This document shows, piece by piece, positions 1 through 12,600 of a DNA stretch of 64,000 nt. The notes under the pieces were generated by a model, which ran no database searches, had not been told where the DNA came from, and worked only from the letters and a program-made list of their open reading frames with translations. The position numbers were made by a program, and so were the translations under genes. Every line of letters begins with the position of its first letter. Position 1 is the first letter of the stretch. Source of the stretch: Symmetrospora coprosmae (Eukaryota > Basidiomycota > Cystobasidiomycetes > Symmetrosporaceae); assembly GCA_008802785.1 (NCBI GenBank), contig VUYT01000036.1, forward strand, positions 62,001 to 126,000, given 5' to 3'.

Positions 1-150
1 AGAGGGAGACTGAGTTGCGCCTCCGTATGACGCAGAGTGGGGATGTACCCGAGCACAGCCTGTGGCGGAAAGCGTGACCGTGGTCGACATCGTCTCTTGC
101 CTTCGTGTGCAGCAGACTAAATATCGGTGAAGAGAAACAGCGTCGATGTG

Positions 151-3100
151 ATGTCTGTCCAGTATCAGCAGGCAGGAGACAGCCGTGTGCGCCGGCGCAC
201 AGACAGCGCCGGCGAGGCGGCAGAGGCATTCGATGTCCAGGGCAGCGATGGCAGGAACGACCCGTTCAGCAGTCAGCCACAGAGCCCGAAGGAGGCACTA
301 GGGCAGGATATTGAAGCCTCACATACGGCGCTGTACCCGCCCGGTAGCGCTGTCGCTGTTACATCGGCTTCAGCTCAGCAGGCGCGACCGCAGGCAGCGG
401 CAGCGGCCGCGTCTGCGTCCGCTTCTGCGTCTTCAGCGAGCGCAACCAGCGGCAGCGCAGGGCCTAGCAGGAGCGGCAGTCCTGCTGCATCCACGTCCGC
501 GTCGTCATCCCGCTTCAGGTCTCCCCGACAGACAGCTGGGCCAGCGCTGTCGTTCATGCAGATGGGCGGATCCTGGCGAGGCGCCCTGCCAAAGAACGGG
601 AGTCTCTGTCTCGGGAACGCCTCGCTGATTCAGTGCGTGCATGCTACTGCCAGATACAGGAAGGGTCGTCCAATCCTGCCTATCTATGCGCTGACGGCTT
701 CGCATCGCTGGTTACTAACCCCTGACCCGGTCTGGTCTCCACCTCGTCTGCTGGCATCCTCCTCCGAATGCGTATGCATGACATGCACCGACAACGCGCA
801 GAATGATCAAGGCTATCTCACTCGACGCTAACAACGCAGAGGCCGAGAGCGAGGCTGAACCACCTGCTCGTACCGCCGCCGAGAGTGGCCCTGCCGGACC
901 GAGCGAGTTCGGACAGCATCAGCAGCAGCGGGCAACGCGCCTCCGACAGTCGTACCCACCCTCGGTCGAAGCTGACTCTGACGAGGACGACGCAGACGAC
1001 GACAGTGAAGGTCACGAGGAGGATAACGCTGTCCTTAGCGCTGCTGCTGCTGCTGCTGTCCCCGCGGCGCAAGCATCAACGAGTAAGTCATGCTCGGTCA
1101 AGCCAAATGTGTCACCCGATCGGAGGCACCTGACGCGGGTCACGCTTCGGTTGGTTTCCTCCTGCTGGTAACTCCGCTGACTGTACACTTCGCAATGACT
1201 GCTGCGGTGCACACCACTTAGGTTGCAAGGCCCACTCCAGACCGAGCAGAAGTCTCTCCTCTTCTTCCATTGATGCCATTCACTCGCCCCTGAGCCGACA
1301 GCGATACCGTGGAGCCGGCGGCGAGCCTCTAGCCTCGCTCGCCGAAATGACCACCGAGTTCACAGATCAGCTCGATGCGGATGATCGCGCAGCTGGCTCC
1401 CTACACACATGCACCGACATTCAGAGTGCCGCCTCCAATCTGCATACGGCGACGCCATCGACCGTCAATATCTCGTCATTGCAGAGCGAGAGTCACCAGC
1501 CGTCCGCGAATGCTGCGCTGTCGGCCAGACTGGACAGTGCGAATGCTCCCTCCCCATTTGGAGTAGGCGACGCGCAGTCTCCACGCCGGGCACGCATGGC
1601 TAGAACCGAGAGCTCCATGACACACCGCGAGAAGCGCCGAGCCACATTGGCCGAAAAGCTCCAAGAGGTGTTTGAGCTCAACGAGGTGGAGGAGGTGCTG
1701 GCCGAGTACTCGTGCTGGCTCTTCCGGTCCGTCCTTCTGCAGGGTTTCCTGTACCTCACAAGCGGCCATCTCTGCTTCTACGCGTACCTGCAGGGGCAAG
1801 AAGGCCAGACTGTGCGATCTGGCTCGCTCTTCAAGAAGTCGTCAAAGAGCCCGCTGTTCACCAAGTTCTGGATAATCCTCCGTGACGATACGCTCAGCTG
1901 GTACTCGTCATCGACGGACCCTTACTTCCCGCTAGATCAGATCAATTTGCACTACATCACGGGCGTCCACCCGTCAAAGAAGGTACCCAAGCGCTTCAAG
2001 GTCTCGACAGCCACAAAGGCGTATACCTTTGAGGCAGAATCGGAAAAGAGTCAGCAGGAGTGGATCAAGGTCATCAAGAAGTCCGTCTTCCGAGCGCAGA
2101 ATGAGGGAGAGAGCGTGAAGGTGGGTATCTGCTCCATGTCGCGTACATCAGAGCTTGACATCCTCCCTGTGACAGATTGCAATTCCCCTCGAGACCATAG
2201 CCGCGATCGATCTCACCGACCACCTGGAATTTGCCGACACCACTGTCCGAGTGCAAGTCAATGACGTGGAAGCTGGTGACGATGCGCTGGTCGACGAGTA
2301 CTACTGGACCTTCGGCAGCGATCCAAGCGTGGCTGTGGGGCAGATACAAGACGCCATCGTTGAGGCGATGCTGCGGCTCACTGGCTCCTCAGTAGGACCG
2401 AAAGGGCAAGCGTCGAGTGCAGGCCATCGCTTGGCCGACACGACATCTGCTGTGCTCGATCACACTCCGCCTCTGACGAGAGAAGCCAGTCCGGTACCGG
2501 ATGCGCTGACAGGGAGGCCTCAAGTACCTGAATCTACGATACAAGAAGCAGGCCGACGACTGTCGTTCCCGGCAGCATCAAACATTGCAGCGAGACTGCA
2601 TCTCATCTCGAAAGATCAGAAGGCCAAAGGCCTCTCGCCTATCAAACGCAACGCATCCAGCGCTACGGTAACGCAGGCGAGCGCCACCCACCCGTACCCG
2701 AACGATGCGGAAGCAGGAAGCGATAGCGACGGCATCTCTCCAAGTCAGTCGATCGTCATGCCTGGCTACAAGTACCCGCCTGGCACGGACCGCGCCATTT
2801 ACAGTGCAGCCTCATCTGGGTCACAAGGCTGGCCGCTCACGCAGTGGATCCCCAAGCCCGCCCGCAAGATGCTGGCTGTTCCGACTGCTCTCCATTTCCC
2901 GACTCTGCTACCTTTCAACAGCAAGAAGGTCTTTGAGTCCCACAAGATAGCTGCGGATGAAGAAGGGGACAATTCAGCTTCCGCGGTGGAAGATCGAGAG
3001 AAGGAGAGGTTCGAAATCGTCTCTGCTGTGAATCTCAAGGAAGAGTACCACGCGCACTTCAGCAGCAACGAGAAGGAAGAAATCATTTCGCGTACGTTGC

Positions 3101-6038
3101 TGAATTCAAACGGACCTGAAACCGGAGGAACAGAACTGACAGCCGGACGGCCGTCTGGCTGGCTTAAAATTGCAGGCTACCACGGCTATCTCTTCAGAGG
3201 TCTCCCCATCTACGGCTACATCTACATTGCAACACATCACGTGTGCTTCAGATCAACAAGCCTGGTTGCCAAATCGAAGGTGAGTGGGCGCCTGGATAGA
3301 CCAGACCGAACGGCCGGCGACAGGACGCTAAGTTCAAGTCCACTGTATGCCGTTTCCGTAACAGATGATACTGCCGACCACCGACATTATCGCTGCACAG
3401 AAGGCAAGGGCATATCGCTTCGGCTACAGCGGATTGGTGGTGGTCGTCCGTGGGCACGAAGAACTTTTCTTCGAGTTTTCGAGCCGAGAGAGGAGAAACG
3501 AGATTTTGCACCAGTTGGAGGTCCAGCTGGAAGCAGCAAGAGCAGAGATGCTGGCGTCGCGGCATCAGAGCAAAGAACAGCGCGATGCTGAGGCGCTCAA
3601 GGAGCTGGAGTCGTCGACGCAGTCGCAGCCTTTCTCCGATCGTCCCGATGAGCTTTCGACCATCATGTTCAGCTCGTCCAGTTCCTCCTTTGTCACCTTC
3701 GACGCACCAAAGTCTCTGCACAGTAAGTCAGTGTCTGCTCTTTAGCCCGGCGAGACACACTGCTAACACAGTCTTCCATCGCCTCCCGCAGTCACCTGTC
3801 TGACAGTCGGCTCCCGCGGAGATGTCCAGCCGTACATTGCTCTTTGTCTAGGGCTCATGAAGGACGGTCACAGTTGCCGAATCGCTTCGCACCCAGAGTA
3901 TCGAGACTGGGTCGAAGGCCACGGCATCGAATTCAGCCCTGTTGGCGGCGACCCTGCGGAGCTTATGCGGTACGGCTGGCTTTGTTGACAGGAGGGCAGT
4001 GAGAGAGGCTGACGCTGGATGCCTTCTTCTGAACAGTATATGCGTTGAGAACGGCATGTTCACAGTGTCGTTTCTTCGTGAAGGCGTGGCCAAATTCCGC
4101 GGTTGGCTGGACGAGCTTCTTCAGACGTCGTGGTTGGCCTGCCAAGGCACGGACCTACTCATCGAGAGTCCTAGTACCATGGCCGGATGCCATATTGCGG
4201 AAGCGCTTCAAATCCCCTTCTTCAAGGCATTCACAATGCGTGGGTGGCAGGCATCGAGCCGCGGGCACTTCGCGCCGGAGAGGCAGTGCGCTAATGCGAA
4301 TACATTGTCTACACCAGCTTGGTCTCGCACTCGCGCGTATCCACATGCATTCGCAGTACCGGACGTCAAAATGGGAGGTAGCTATAATTACATGGTACGT
4401 GGCAGATCGGGCCTCGCGACGCTCATACAGGACACAGCTAATTATGAGCGCGCCTCACCGCTGTCAGACCTATACTATCGTGAGATTAGTTTCAGCTCGC
4501 CAAAGAGGCCTCTTCGCTAAAGCACTTCGTCTCTCCAGTTCGACCAGGTCTTCTGGCGGGCGATCTCTGGCCAGATCAACCGGTGGCGAAGGAATGCCCT
4601 CGAGCTCCAGCCCACGACGCAAGACAAGATGGAGGCGCACAAGCACCCTTTCCTCTACAACTTCAGCCCGTCTGTGGTCCCACCTCCCCTAGACTGGATG
4701 GAGTTCATCCACGTCACGGGCTACTGGTTTCTGCCCAAGTCGGACGAAACTGCCAATGAGTGGCATCCACCTCCGACTCTAGTGGGCTTCATGTCTCGGG
4801 CTCGAGCTGCTCAAAAACCTTTGGTGTACATCGGCTTCGGCTCGATTGTCGTATCGGACCCCGAAGGTCTGACCAGAACTGTGATCGAAGCGGTGGAGAG
4901 GGCAGGCGTATGGGCCATCATCTCAAAGGGATGGTCCGATCGTGCCCCTGGCAAGGACGACAGCGCGGAAACCAAAGCGGCCAAACAAGCGCAAGACGAG
5001 AAGGAGCTGCGGATGCTGCCATCTACAGTCTACAGCATCAACAGCGTCCCGCACGATTGGCTGTTCCCGAAAGTCGATGCCGTCTGCCATCATGGGTAGG
5101 CCTGACGAGCCCCCTTGGCTTTACGGTAGACTAGGCGCTGACAAATAGACGCTGTTTACATCCTACCCCCATGAAGTGGCGCGGGCACGACAGGCGCATC
5201 CCTCCGTGCGGGCAAGCCCACCATCATCCGGCCGTTCTTCGGCGACCAGGCTTTTTGGGCAGAGCGGGTCGAGACTCTACACGTTGGCAGGGCTGTTCGT
5301 CACATGACAGCCACATCCTTGGCGCATGCCCTTGAATACGTAACAACGGACGAGATTGTCAAAGTCCGGGCTATCGCACTGGGTGAGCAAATTCGCAAGG
5401 TGAGTGAGAGTATCGCAGATATGCGCAAGGCTGCTTTTCCTTCCCCTGCTCACGCTTGCCACTGTGCTTTCCATTCTACACAGGAGGACGGAGTCGCGAA
5501 CGCCAAACAGGCAATCTACCGAGATCTGGAATATGCCAAGTCCCTGATCAAGCGCGACACCCGGCTTGCGCCGCAACATGGCAACACAGCGGAAGCGAAG
5601 ACAGTAACAAGCACGAACATGACGGTGTCACCCGTACAGTCTCCATCCATTGCCGCTGGCTCCTCCCCGCTTTCCGGCCGTGACGGCCCGATGTCAGACT
5701 GGGACATGATGTCGGAGCGTGCTTCAACTGGTGCGCATCTATCTGATCGCGAGAGCAGCGACGAGGACCATCGCCCGAGGGCTTCGCGGACAGCTTCCAG
5801 GTCAAACAGAAGCAGTCGCCGTGCCTCCCTCTCATCTCCAGATCCGGCCCATCAGGTTATCGGCGCAGTTGGCGATGTGGAGGGCAGAGGCACACCCTCT
5901 CCCTCCTTCGCCCTTGACCGTCAAGCTAAAGATAGAAAGGCTGGACCACGTCACGGCATGAGTCTACCCTTCAAGCACATCCTCCCGCATTCTCTGGCTC
6001 CACGAAGCAAGAGTACAAACGACTCTACAGATCACTGA
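151..6038 (+). CDS. ATG26: Sterol 3-beta-glucosyltransferase (Atg26/UGT51 type)
   Basis: Transfers glucose from UDP-glucose to membrane sterols; Atg26 orthologues also act in pexophagy in some fungi. Model of 12 exons: 151-632, 802-1082, 1222-2120, 2176-3279, 3365-3722, 3792-3969, 4037-4239, 4318-4394, 4468-4479, 4539-5095, 5177-5399, 5484-6038, giving 1642 residues, all phases closing. Order: Ser/Ala-rich disordered N-terminus, a GRAM segment near residue 390 interrupted by a PH domain (about 455-545), a second GRAM (about 850-960), then the GT28/GT1 catalytic region from about residue 1042 ([17 protein letters not shown]) with [15 protein letters not shown] and the nucleotide-sugar signature [15 protein letters not shown] near 1384. 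The start at 151 is the first ATG in the open frame; the frame is open to an upstream GTG, so a more 5' start cannot be excluded. A 12-nt exon is needed to complete NYMTYTIFDQVFW. Confidence 0.93.
4468..4479 (+). other. 12-nt micro-exon in ATG26
   Basis: Twelve bases encoding TYTI lie between an acceptor (ctgtcag) and a donor (gtgaga). The preceding exon ends NYM at 4394 and the next begins FDQVFW at 4539, both in phase 0. The family reads NYM-T-Y-x-x-FDQVFW here, so skipping this exon would delete four conserved residues without shifting the frame. Flanking introns are 73 and 59 nt. Confidence 0.85.
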
Positions 6039-6244
6039 GGCGTCTGTACCTGCAAGCGAGTCAGAGAAGCATAGTCTCGCCCTCTTCAGGCATGTTGATG
6101 TACTTGTATCCGACATGGGTGTTCCCGCTTGCCGCGCTTATGGTTCGCGAAGCCGTGTAGCTTTAAGCCATTCGTCGCCGGGAATGTTTTCCCGTCGGTT
6201 ATTTCGCTATCGATAGTACAACGACATGAGGTGATTTAAACAGT

Positions 6245-9200
6245 CTACCCATCTCTAGGCATCTTGAAGTCCTTGTCGAGCCTGCTGAAGACATTGCTGA
6301 CTGGGCCGGCCAGACCGTTCTGGGCTTTGAAGCTCTCGAGGAAGTTCGATATCATCTGGTAGTCCATGCCGCCCGCTCCGCCGGTTGCCGCCCCTCCTTT
6401 CAGGGCAGCAGCCAGCTCAGCGTCGAGTGCAGCCATGTCGTCCGCTTCGTCTGATCCCCGATCGTCGCCTGCACCCTCCTCCTCATCGTCCGAGATCTCG
6501 ATACCCTCTGCGGACCGGCGGACCGGCTTCCGATTCTCCTCCTTCGTCGCCATGCGGGCCCCTGCTGCCGAGGCCGAGCGCTGGGACTGCAGCTGCGCGT
6601 CCATGGCCTCCATCAGAGCTTCGAATGAGTCCAGATTAGGGTTCCGAGCATCGCTGGGCTCTCCAGCAGGCTGCGATCTTGAGGCACCGGCTGTCCTCGG
6701 CGAGCTGGCGGCTGTGGGCTTCTTGAGCGCTGGATAGCTCGACGCATTCGGCTGCTTCGGAACAGGGCTGGCGGCTGGAACGAAAGCACCTCGCTTCTTC
6801 CTACTTTCCACGATGTCGCCGTATTGCGCTTCGGTCAGTCCAAGCGCGTCGCGAGTGAACTTGAGGAACTCTTCCATCTCTCCATCCCCAAATTCGAATG
6901 CATCATCGTCCTCCATGACCTGAGGCCTGTCGTCGCCGTCTTCTTCTTCTTCCTCGTCGTCCAGCTCGAGGAGTGACGCGTGACCCGCTCCAGAGGCTGG
7001 CGCGCCCATGAAAGGATCGCGACTTGGGCCGCCCTCTCCATCCTCGCCATCACCCTCGGAATCGGAGCTGTCGGAAACGCCGTCGAGCTTTTCCGACTGT
7101 GTCAGACGGTCCGACGCCAGGGACGCCTTCGCGGTCTTCTCCGCCGCTGCTTTCGCTGTCGCTGTCTGCGCACTGCCGACCTGCGCTGCTTGGTCGTCCG
7201 CAGCAACGGGCACGTCGGTATCGCTGCGCTGGGAAACATCGGGCAGAGTGGGCGAACCTGCAACTGGCATGCGGGATGCAGCTGCCGAAGCTTTCTCCTT
7301 CTGCGCATTCTCTGCGCCCCACTGGTTGTCCTGCAAGCCCGGCACGAGTGTGTGCATCCGCTCTTCCCGTTCCTCCTCCGTCATCTTGCGCTTGGTGCCC
7401 CGCGCGCTTCCCGCGACGAGGTCCTCGACATCCGCCCCAAGGCCATCCTCGTCCACGTCTTCTTCATCATTGTCGTTGTCGTCGGAGAACTCGTCATCGT
7501 CAAACATGGCCCCCTCCATCGAGCCCTGCCCGCCGACAAAGGCCTCGAATTTGTCAGCCATGGCCTGCAGGCGCGCTGCTTCGCGGCTGGCCATCTTCTC
7601 ATCCTCGTCCCCTTCTTCCTCCTGGCCATCCGCGTCATCCTCCTGCATGGCCGCATCCGACTCGTCAATGCGAGGCGGCCTCTGCTTGGCCTTCAGCATC
7701 TCGTCGAGACGCGCTTCGTCAATGTACAGCCACGCGTCGTCGTCTTCCACCAGACCACCTTGCCTGTCGTCTGCACCTGCAATTGCGGCGGGCCGATGCA
7801 GCTCGCGCTCCAGCGCCCGCGTCTTATCGGCCTGCTCCGCTTCCAAGGGCGCCAGAAGGGCGTCGATCCGATCTGCCACCCTGGCGCCGGCGCCGGCTCC
7901 GGGCCCACGCCCAGATCGGCTCTCGCCTTCGCCCGGGCCGTCGACCCCATCCATCCCGCTCCAGTACTCGTCGGCCTTCCTCTCGAGCTCCGTGTACTTC
8001 ATGCTGCCGGGTACCTCCCCTTGGAAATACCCCGCCTTTGTGAGCGCCACGATGTACTTCAGGTATGCCGTGTTCTGCGATGAAGGTCTGGACGCAGGCG
8101 CAGATGCGCTGTGGACACTCGGCTTGCTGTCCGGAGTGCCGCTGTGCAGATCAACTCTGGTGCGTCTCGTGCTTCGGCGAGAGCCCGCCGATTCCGAGTA
8201 CAGGATCTCAAATCCGCACGCAATCTTCATGCCAATCTCGGCCCTGCGGACGTCCTTCCGGTCGCTCGGTCCGGCACGGCTCGAGGGGGATGTGTCCATG
8301 GCATCTGCGCGTCCGGTGGTTCCCGCTGTGGATGCGTCGCTGTCGGCGGCGAGCTTCCACCCGCCCCGCTCAAATATGCGGGGTGGGTAGAAGCGCTGCG
8401 AGGCGAGCTGTGCGTACAGCGCCTTTGTCATTCGCACGCTCGCGAGCTTTGACGGAGACGGTGGGAAGCGCTTCATGTACTGACAGGCCTGCCAGTTTGC
8501 GGAAACAAGTCCTGTCAGCCCTCGGCGATTCTGCGACTCGGTCCCGACGCGCGCTGCAAGCGCACCTTGAGCTGCAGAGCGTCACGCTCGTAGAATGCCT
8601 GGACTGCTTGTGAGACGAGCGTCTCATCCTGCGCGAGCAGCTCTGCTACACCGAGCGGGAGCTGAGCTATAGTTGTGTGCCATCCTTCTTTGATGCCATG
8701 AGGCAGGTGCGCAGTCCGCGCCCAGACGGCCTGGCTGACGCTGGTGGACGCACGGGTGTCGATGGAGACGTCTGCGATGGCTCGCAGAGCGTCCGCTACA
8801 GTCAGGTAGCCTTCAGACGCCTGCTGGCCGTCTGTGGCTGCACTCTGCGGCGGTGGCGAGGAGATGCTTAGCGGGATGAGGTGGAGCTCTCCCGCGTGTA
8901 TCCAGAGCTGTGCGCGGACATGCGAGCGCGGTTCAGTCAGTTGCTGCGGCCCTTTTCCAATCCATGACAGAGGTTCCAGAGCCGCACCCGGTTCTCTGCG
9001 TTGTCTGGGTTGATCCAGCTGGGCAGAGCTTCTGCGGCTTCGATGAGGAGGAACTGGCCGTCGTTATCCTCGACCTTGATTGCGGTATCCGGGAAGCGAA
9101 TGCTGATCTCGCGCAGGATGTAGACGATGAACCACTCGTCCTCTACCGACTCTCCGAAGCTCGTGGCGCCCCAGAGGACAGCGTTGCTTTCGGACGATGA

Positions 9201-9467
9201 CGATGACGATGATGATGCAGGAGACAGGGAAAATGCGTCCCTCTGCCAGATGTAGGGCTTTGAGGTGGATGGCTCGCGGCACAGCGTGTCGACGTGGGCG
9301 AGCATGGCTGCGCATATCGCTTGCAGGGCGGCTGCGTCGTCGTCGTCGTTGTCGTTATTGCTCTTTGACGTCGACGTCGAGGGCCTGTGCGAGTTGGTCA
9401 GGAGGTGTATCGAGTACGAGCAGGCATCGCTGCTCAGAGGCTGTTCCCTATCGACGCCTCCATCCAT
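6245..9467 (-). CDS. ECD: Ecdysoneless/SGT1 family protein (ECD)
   Basis: Homologue of metazoan Ecdysoneless and fungal SGT1 (the GCR2-suppressor family, not the HSP90 co-chaperone). Known members bind the R2TP chaperone and the spliceosome protein PRPF8 and influence transcription. Three exons: 9467-8988, 8907-8566, 8488-6245; 1021 residues. The N-terminal domain is recognisable from DEWFIVYILREISIRFPDTA, then ESWINPD-like PSWINPDNAENR, WIHAGELHLIP after intron 1, and LQLKACQYMKRFPP across intron 2, followed by VRMTKALYAQLASQ. The C-terminal half is acidic and disordered, with short helices such as DDDAWLYIDEARLDEML and NPNLDSFEALMEAMDAQL that recur in the family. The start is the first ATG in frame. 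It is divergently paired with the coilin-like gene across 166 bp. The long open frames on the opposite strand are composition shadows. Confidence 0.92.
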
Positions 9468-9633
9468 GCTGTCAAATTGTGCAAGTTGGTGAGAAGCTGA
9501 CCCTGTTGGGCGTTGCTGCCGTCGTCGTCGTCGTCGTCGTCGTCTCTCTCTCTCCTTTTCACCATCACCATCACCATCACCATCTGCAATGGCATATCAG
9601 AACGGCAGCATATAGGCAGACAGAGGAGCCAGC
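9468..9633. promoter_or_regulatory. Shared divergent promoter of ECD and coilin-like gene
   Basis: The 166 bases between two divergent start codons hold the 5' leaders and core promoters of both genes. The middle is occupied by simple repeats (see the repeat entry). No TATA box or other consensus site is evident. Co-regulation is an inference from geometry only. Confidence 0.6.
9521..9584. repeat. Compound microsatellite (GTC)n, (CT)n, (ACCATC)4
   Basis: About eight GTC units run from 9521, followed by a CT run to about 9555 and four ACCATC units at 9561-9584. The block lies wholly between the ECD and coilin start codons, so length changes would alter spacing and both 5' leaders without touching coding sequence. 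Confidence 0.9.
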
Positions 9634-12600
9634 ATGTCGACACCATCATCCTTCAGCCAGGGCGGGCCATCGACGAGCTTCATGGCGTCCTCCTCGCCAG
9701 CAACGGCGACGACAGGCACATCCCTCCGGCGGATACGGGTAAAGACAACGGCCGCACACCTGCCTCTGCTGCCAGAGACGCGCGCATGGCTGCAGTATGA
9801 TATCCACCGCCATCCCACCGTCGCAGAGTGCAGGGACGCCTTCCTCGAGCAGCTCGGGCTCCGCCTGGATGGCAACGACGCAGACGTGCGCATGACGCTC
9901 GACGGTTTCGACCTGCTCGAGACGCTCAGCAGCGAGACCTTGGATCCGGTGGGTGCTGCCATGTTGCAGATGCGGTGAAAGAGGGAGACCCGGTCTCCAG
10001 CCTGGTCCTCCACCCGCCCATCCATCCTGACTGTAGTTTCTTGCTTTCTTGCTCCATCACCCTGTTCTCTCTGGCAGAACCGCGATGTCATCGAGTAAGT
10101 AAGGGCGGAGACTCCGTCATTATCACAGAGAGGGTATATAGCTCACGACTGCCGGTCGCCGTCTCGCAGGATAAGCAGCCGCGCTGCAAAACGCTCTGCT
10201 CGACGGACTTCCGCAGCCGCTGGCCTGCATGAGCCAGCATTCAAGCGCAGGCGCGTCTCCCCTGCGGAAGCAACAGGATACGTGCCTCAAACTCGGAATG
10301 CGTTCGACTTTTCATATGCGGAAAGCATAGCGTCGACGTCGCAGGCGCCGCACAGATCCGCGAGACGCAGGACGCGGAATAGGGTCGTACAGAGTTCCAT
10401 GGGGCGTGGACTGCAAGATGAGCAGGACGGACAAGAGCAGGAGGAGGTTAATGAGGATGACGATGATGACGATAATGATGAAGACTTTGTGCCGCCTGCA
10501 CATGGCAGTGAGCCAGGCCTCTCTTCGACCCCGCAGCGAGCACAACCGGGCCGCAAAGCTGCCAACCGAGCGGAAGCTACCGGAAAGAAAGGGTACCGAC
10601 GGGAAGTGCCAACGCACTTGCCAAACAGAAACGGGAAAGAGCACGGACTCAAGGCCGCAGCTGGTACGGGCGCACCCGACCACGCCGCTTCCAGTTCCTC
10701 CATGTCTAGCTCGCCTTCGTCCTCGTCCTCGACTTCATCCAGCTCATCGGGCTCGAGTCCGACGAGCTCCGAGTCTGATTCAGACTCAGGATCTGCCGAT
10801 TCAGATTCGGCCTCATCGTCGTCTGGTCCTTCTCTCCAGCCAGCCACCGACAGCAAGCGGCAATGGCAGCCGAATGGGAAAGGCCCTGCAGCTGCATCTG
10901 CATCTGCGACCAAAAGTCCCGTACCGCCGGGCGAGGGGATGTCCAAGACGCAGTTCCGCAATGCGCGCAGGAGGGAGCGCAACAGGCTCGTCAAGGCGGC
11001 TCAGCGCGAGCTGGCCAAGGAAGCGGGAGTGCAGCGGCCCAGACCGACATCGGGCGCGGGGAGCGGGACAGGCGGCAAGATCTCTCAATCCGTACATGCG
11101 AGAGCACAAGCAAAGCAGGATCTTGCAAGAACCGCGCGGGATCTTGCAACAACCGCGCCCAATGCTCCCGGGTTACCGGCCGCAGAGGCCACCGCAGGCA
11201 CACCGATACCAGCGCAAACACCCTCATCGCCCGCGGTCGCGCGGACTACATCGAACAGCAAGTCCCTGCCGCAACAGGACAATCTCTTCGAGATGCTGCA
11301 CCCGGGCACAGCGACCCCGCTGAACAACCCCGTCGGCCTGCTTCAGAGCCTCGGAAATGGAAAAAAGGCCAGAGCGCTGAGGAAGCAGCTGGCAAAGGGC
11401 AAAGGCAGCTTTGTGCCGGGACCGAGTAAGGTCGTCTTTGCTGAAGATGGGCAAGCGGAAACTCCAGCAGCGGCAGATCCGGAAACGGTTCACCAGGCGC
11501 AGGGCCCCTCCGGAGCTGCGGCTATTGCGATGACTGCCCTCCCCGCCGGACTGCCTCCCGCTGCGCCCTCGTCCTCCCTGGCCAGACTGACGTCGCAGGA
11601 GCTGTCGCAGCTCGCGGACCTGTCCAGCGGTCCCACACCACCCGCCGCTTCGTCCCAACCTACCCTCGCTGGAAAAGCCAAGCGACCGGCAGGCCCCACA
11701 AAGAGACCACCGCCGCCTCCGCCCAGTACGCGCTCGGATCTGCCGACAAACGTCATTGTCACGTCTGTCGACGTCGAGCGAGCAGATTGGGTGCCGGGCG
11801 AGCACACGGCGGACTTCGTAGCACCGGTCCAGTATCCTTCTCAGTATCACGCCGTGAGCCAGACACACGCCAATACTGAAGATACTCCTGCGGCAAGAGT
11901 AAATGTCAGCGCCTTTGGCCCGACGCCCTTCGGCAACGCGAGCACGAGCACAAGCATACATGGAGAATCGGCAAAACCGCTCTCGAAGCGGGCTGCCAAA
12001 AAGGCTGCTGCTGCCGCACGCAAGAAGCAGCAAGGTACCGAGAAGGGAGTGGGTCTGCATGCGCCAATTGTGGCTCCATATGGTGTGTACAGCCAGGGCT
12101 CCAAGCTTGCGGACGCGAGTGACCTCGGGCAGCTCGAGGCGGATGGTTGGGCAGGGTGGCCGGCGGACCTAGAGGCTGTGGAGGCTGCCTTTGAGACGTG
12201 GCCCAAAGTCAATGCACCAGGAGATGGAGAGCGCATCGCGGTCAAGGTGGGTCTTCTAATGCGTCATCCCGCTCATCGCCTCCCCTGATTTCCAACTACG
12301 ATGCTGTCGGCGCAGATCCTGGAGCTGTCCGAAACGTCCTACATGCCCGAGCTGTCGACGTACTATGGCGTTGTGCTCTCGCTCGACTCGGATCCGTCCG
12401 GGTCGAGTTCCATCCGGCTTAAGCTGCATCCATCCTGCCGTCCTCCTGCAATGGCCAATATCAGTGCCAACGGTGAGGGCTGGGACCATGTCGGATACGG
12501 ATACGACTATCGCCATGAGGGCGCTCACGAGGGGTCATACGGGACTACAGAGGGAGGGCGGCGGAAGTTCGGCGAGGACATGCTGCTACTGGAGGAAGGC

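Noticed and set aside
7008-8390. Long plus-strand open frame of 460 codons opposite the ECD gene
   Set aside because: Ser/Ala/Pro-rich antisense shadow produced by the acidic and Arg/Ala codons of ECD; no motif, and ECD on the other strand is well supported.
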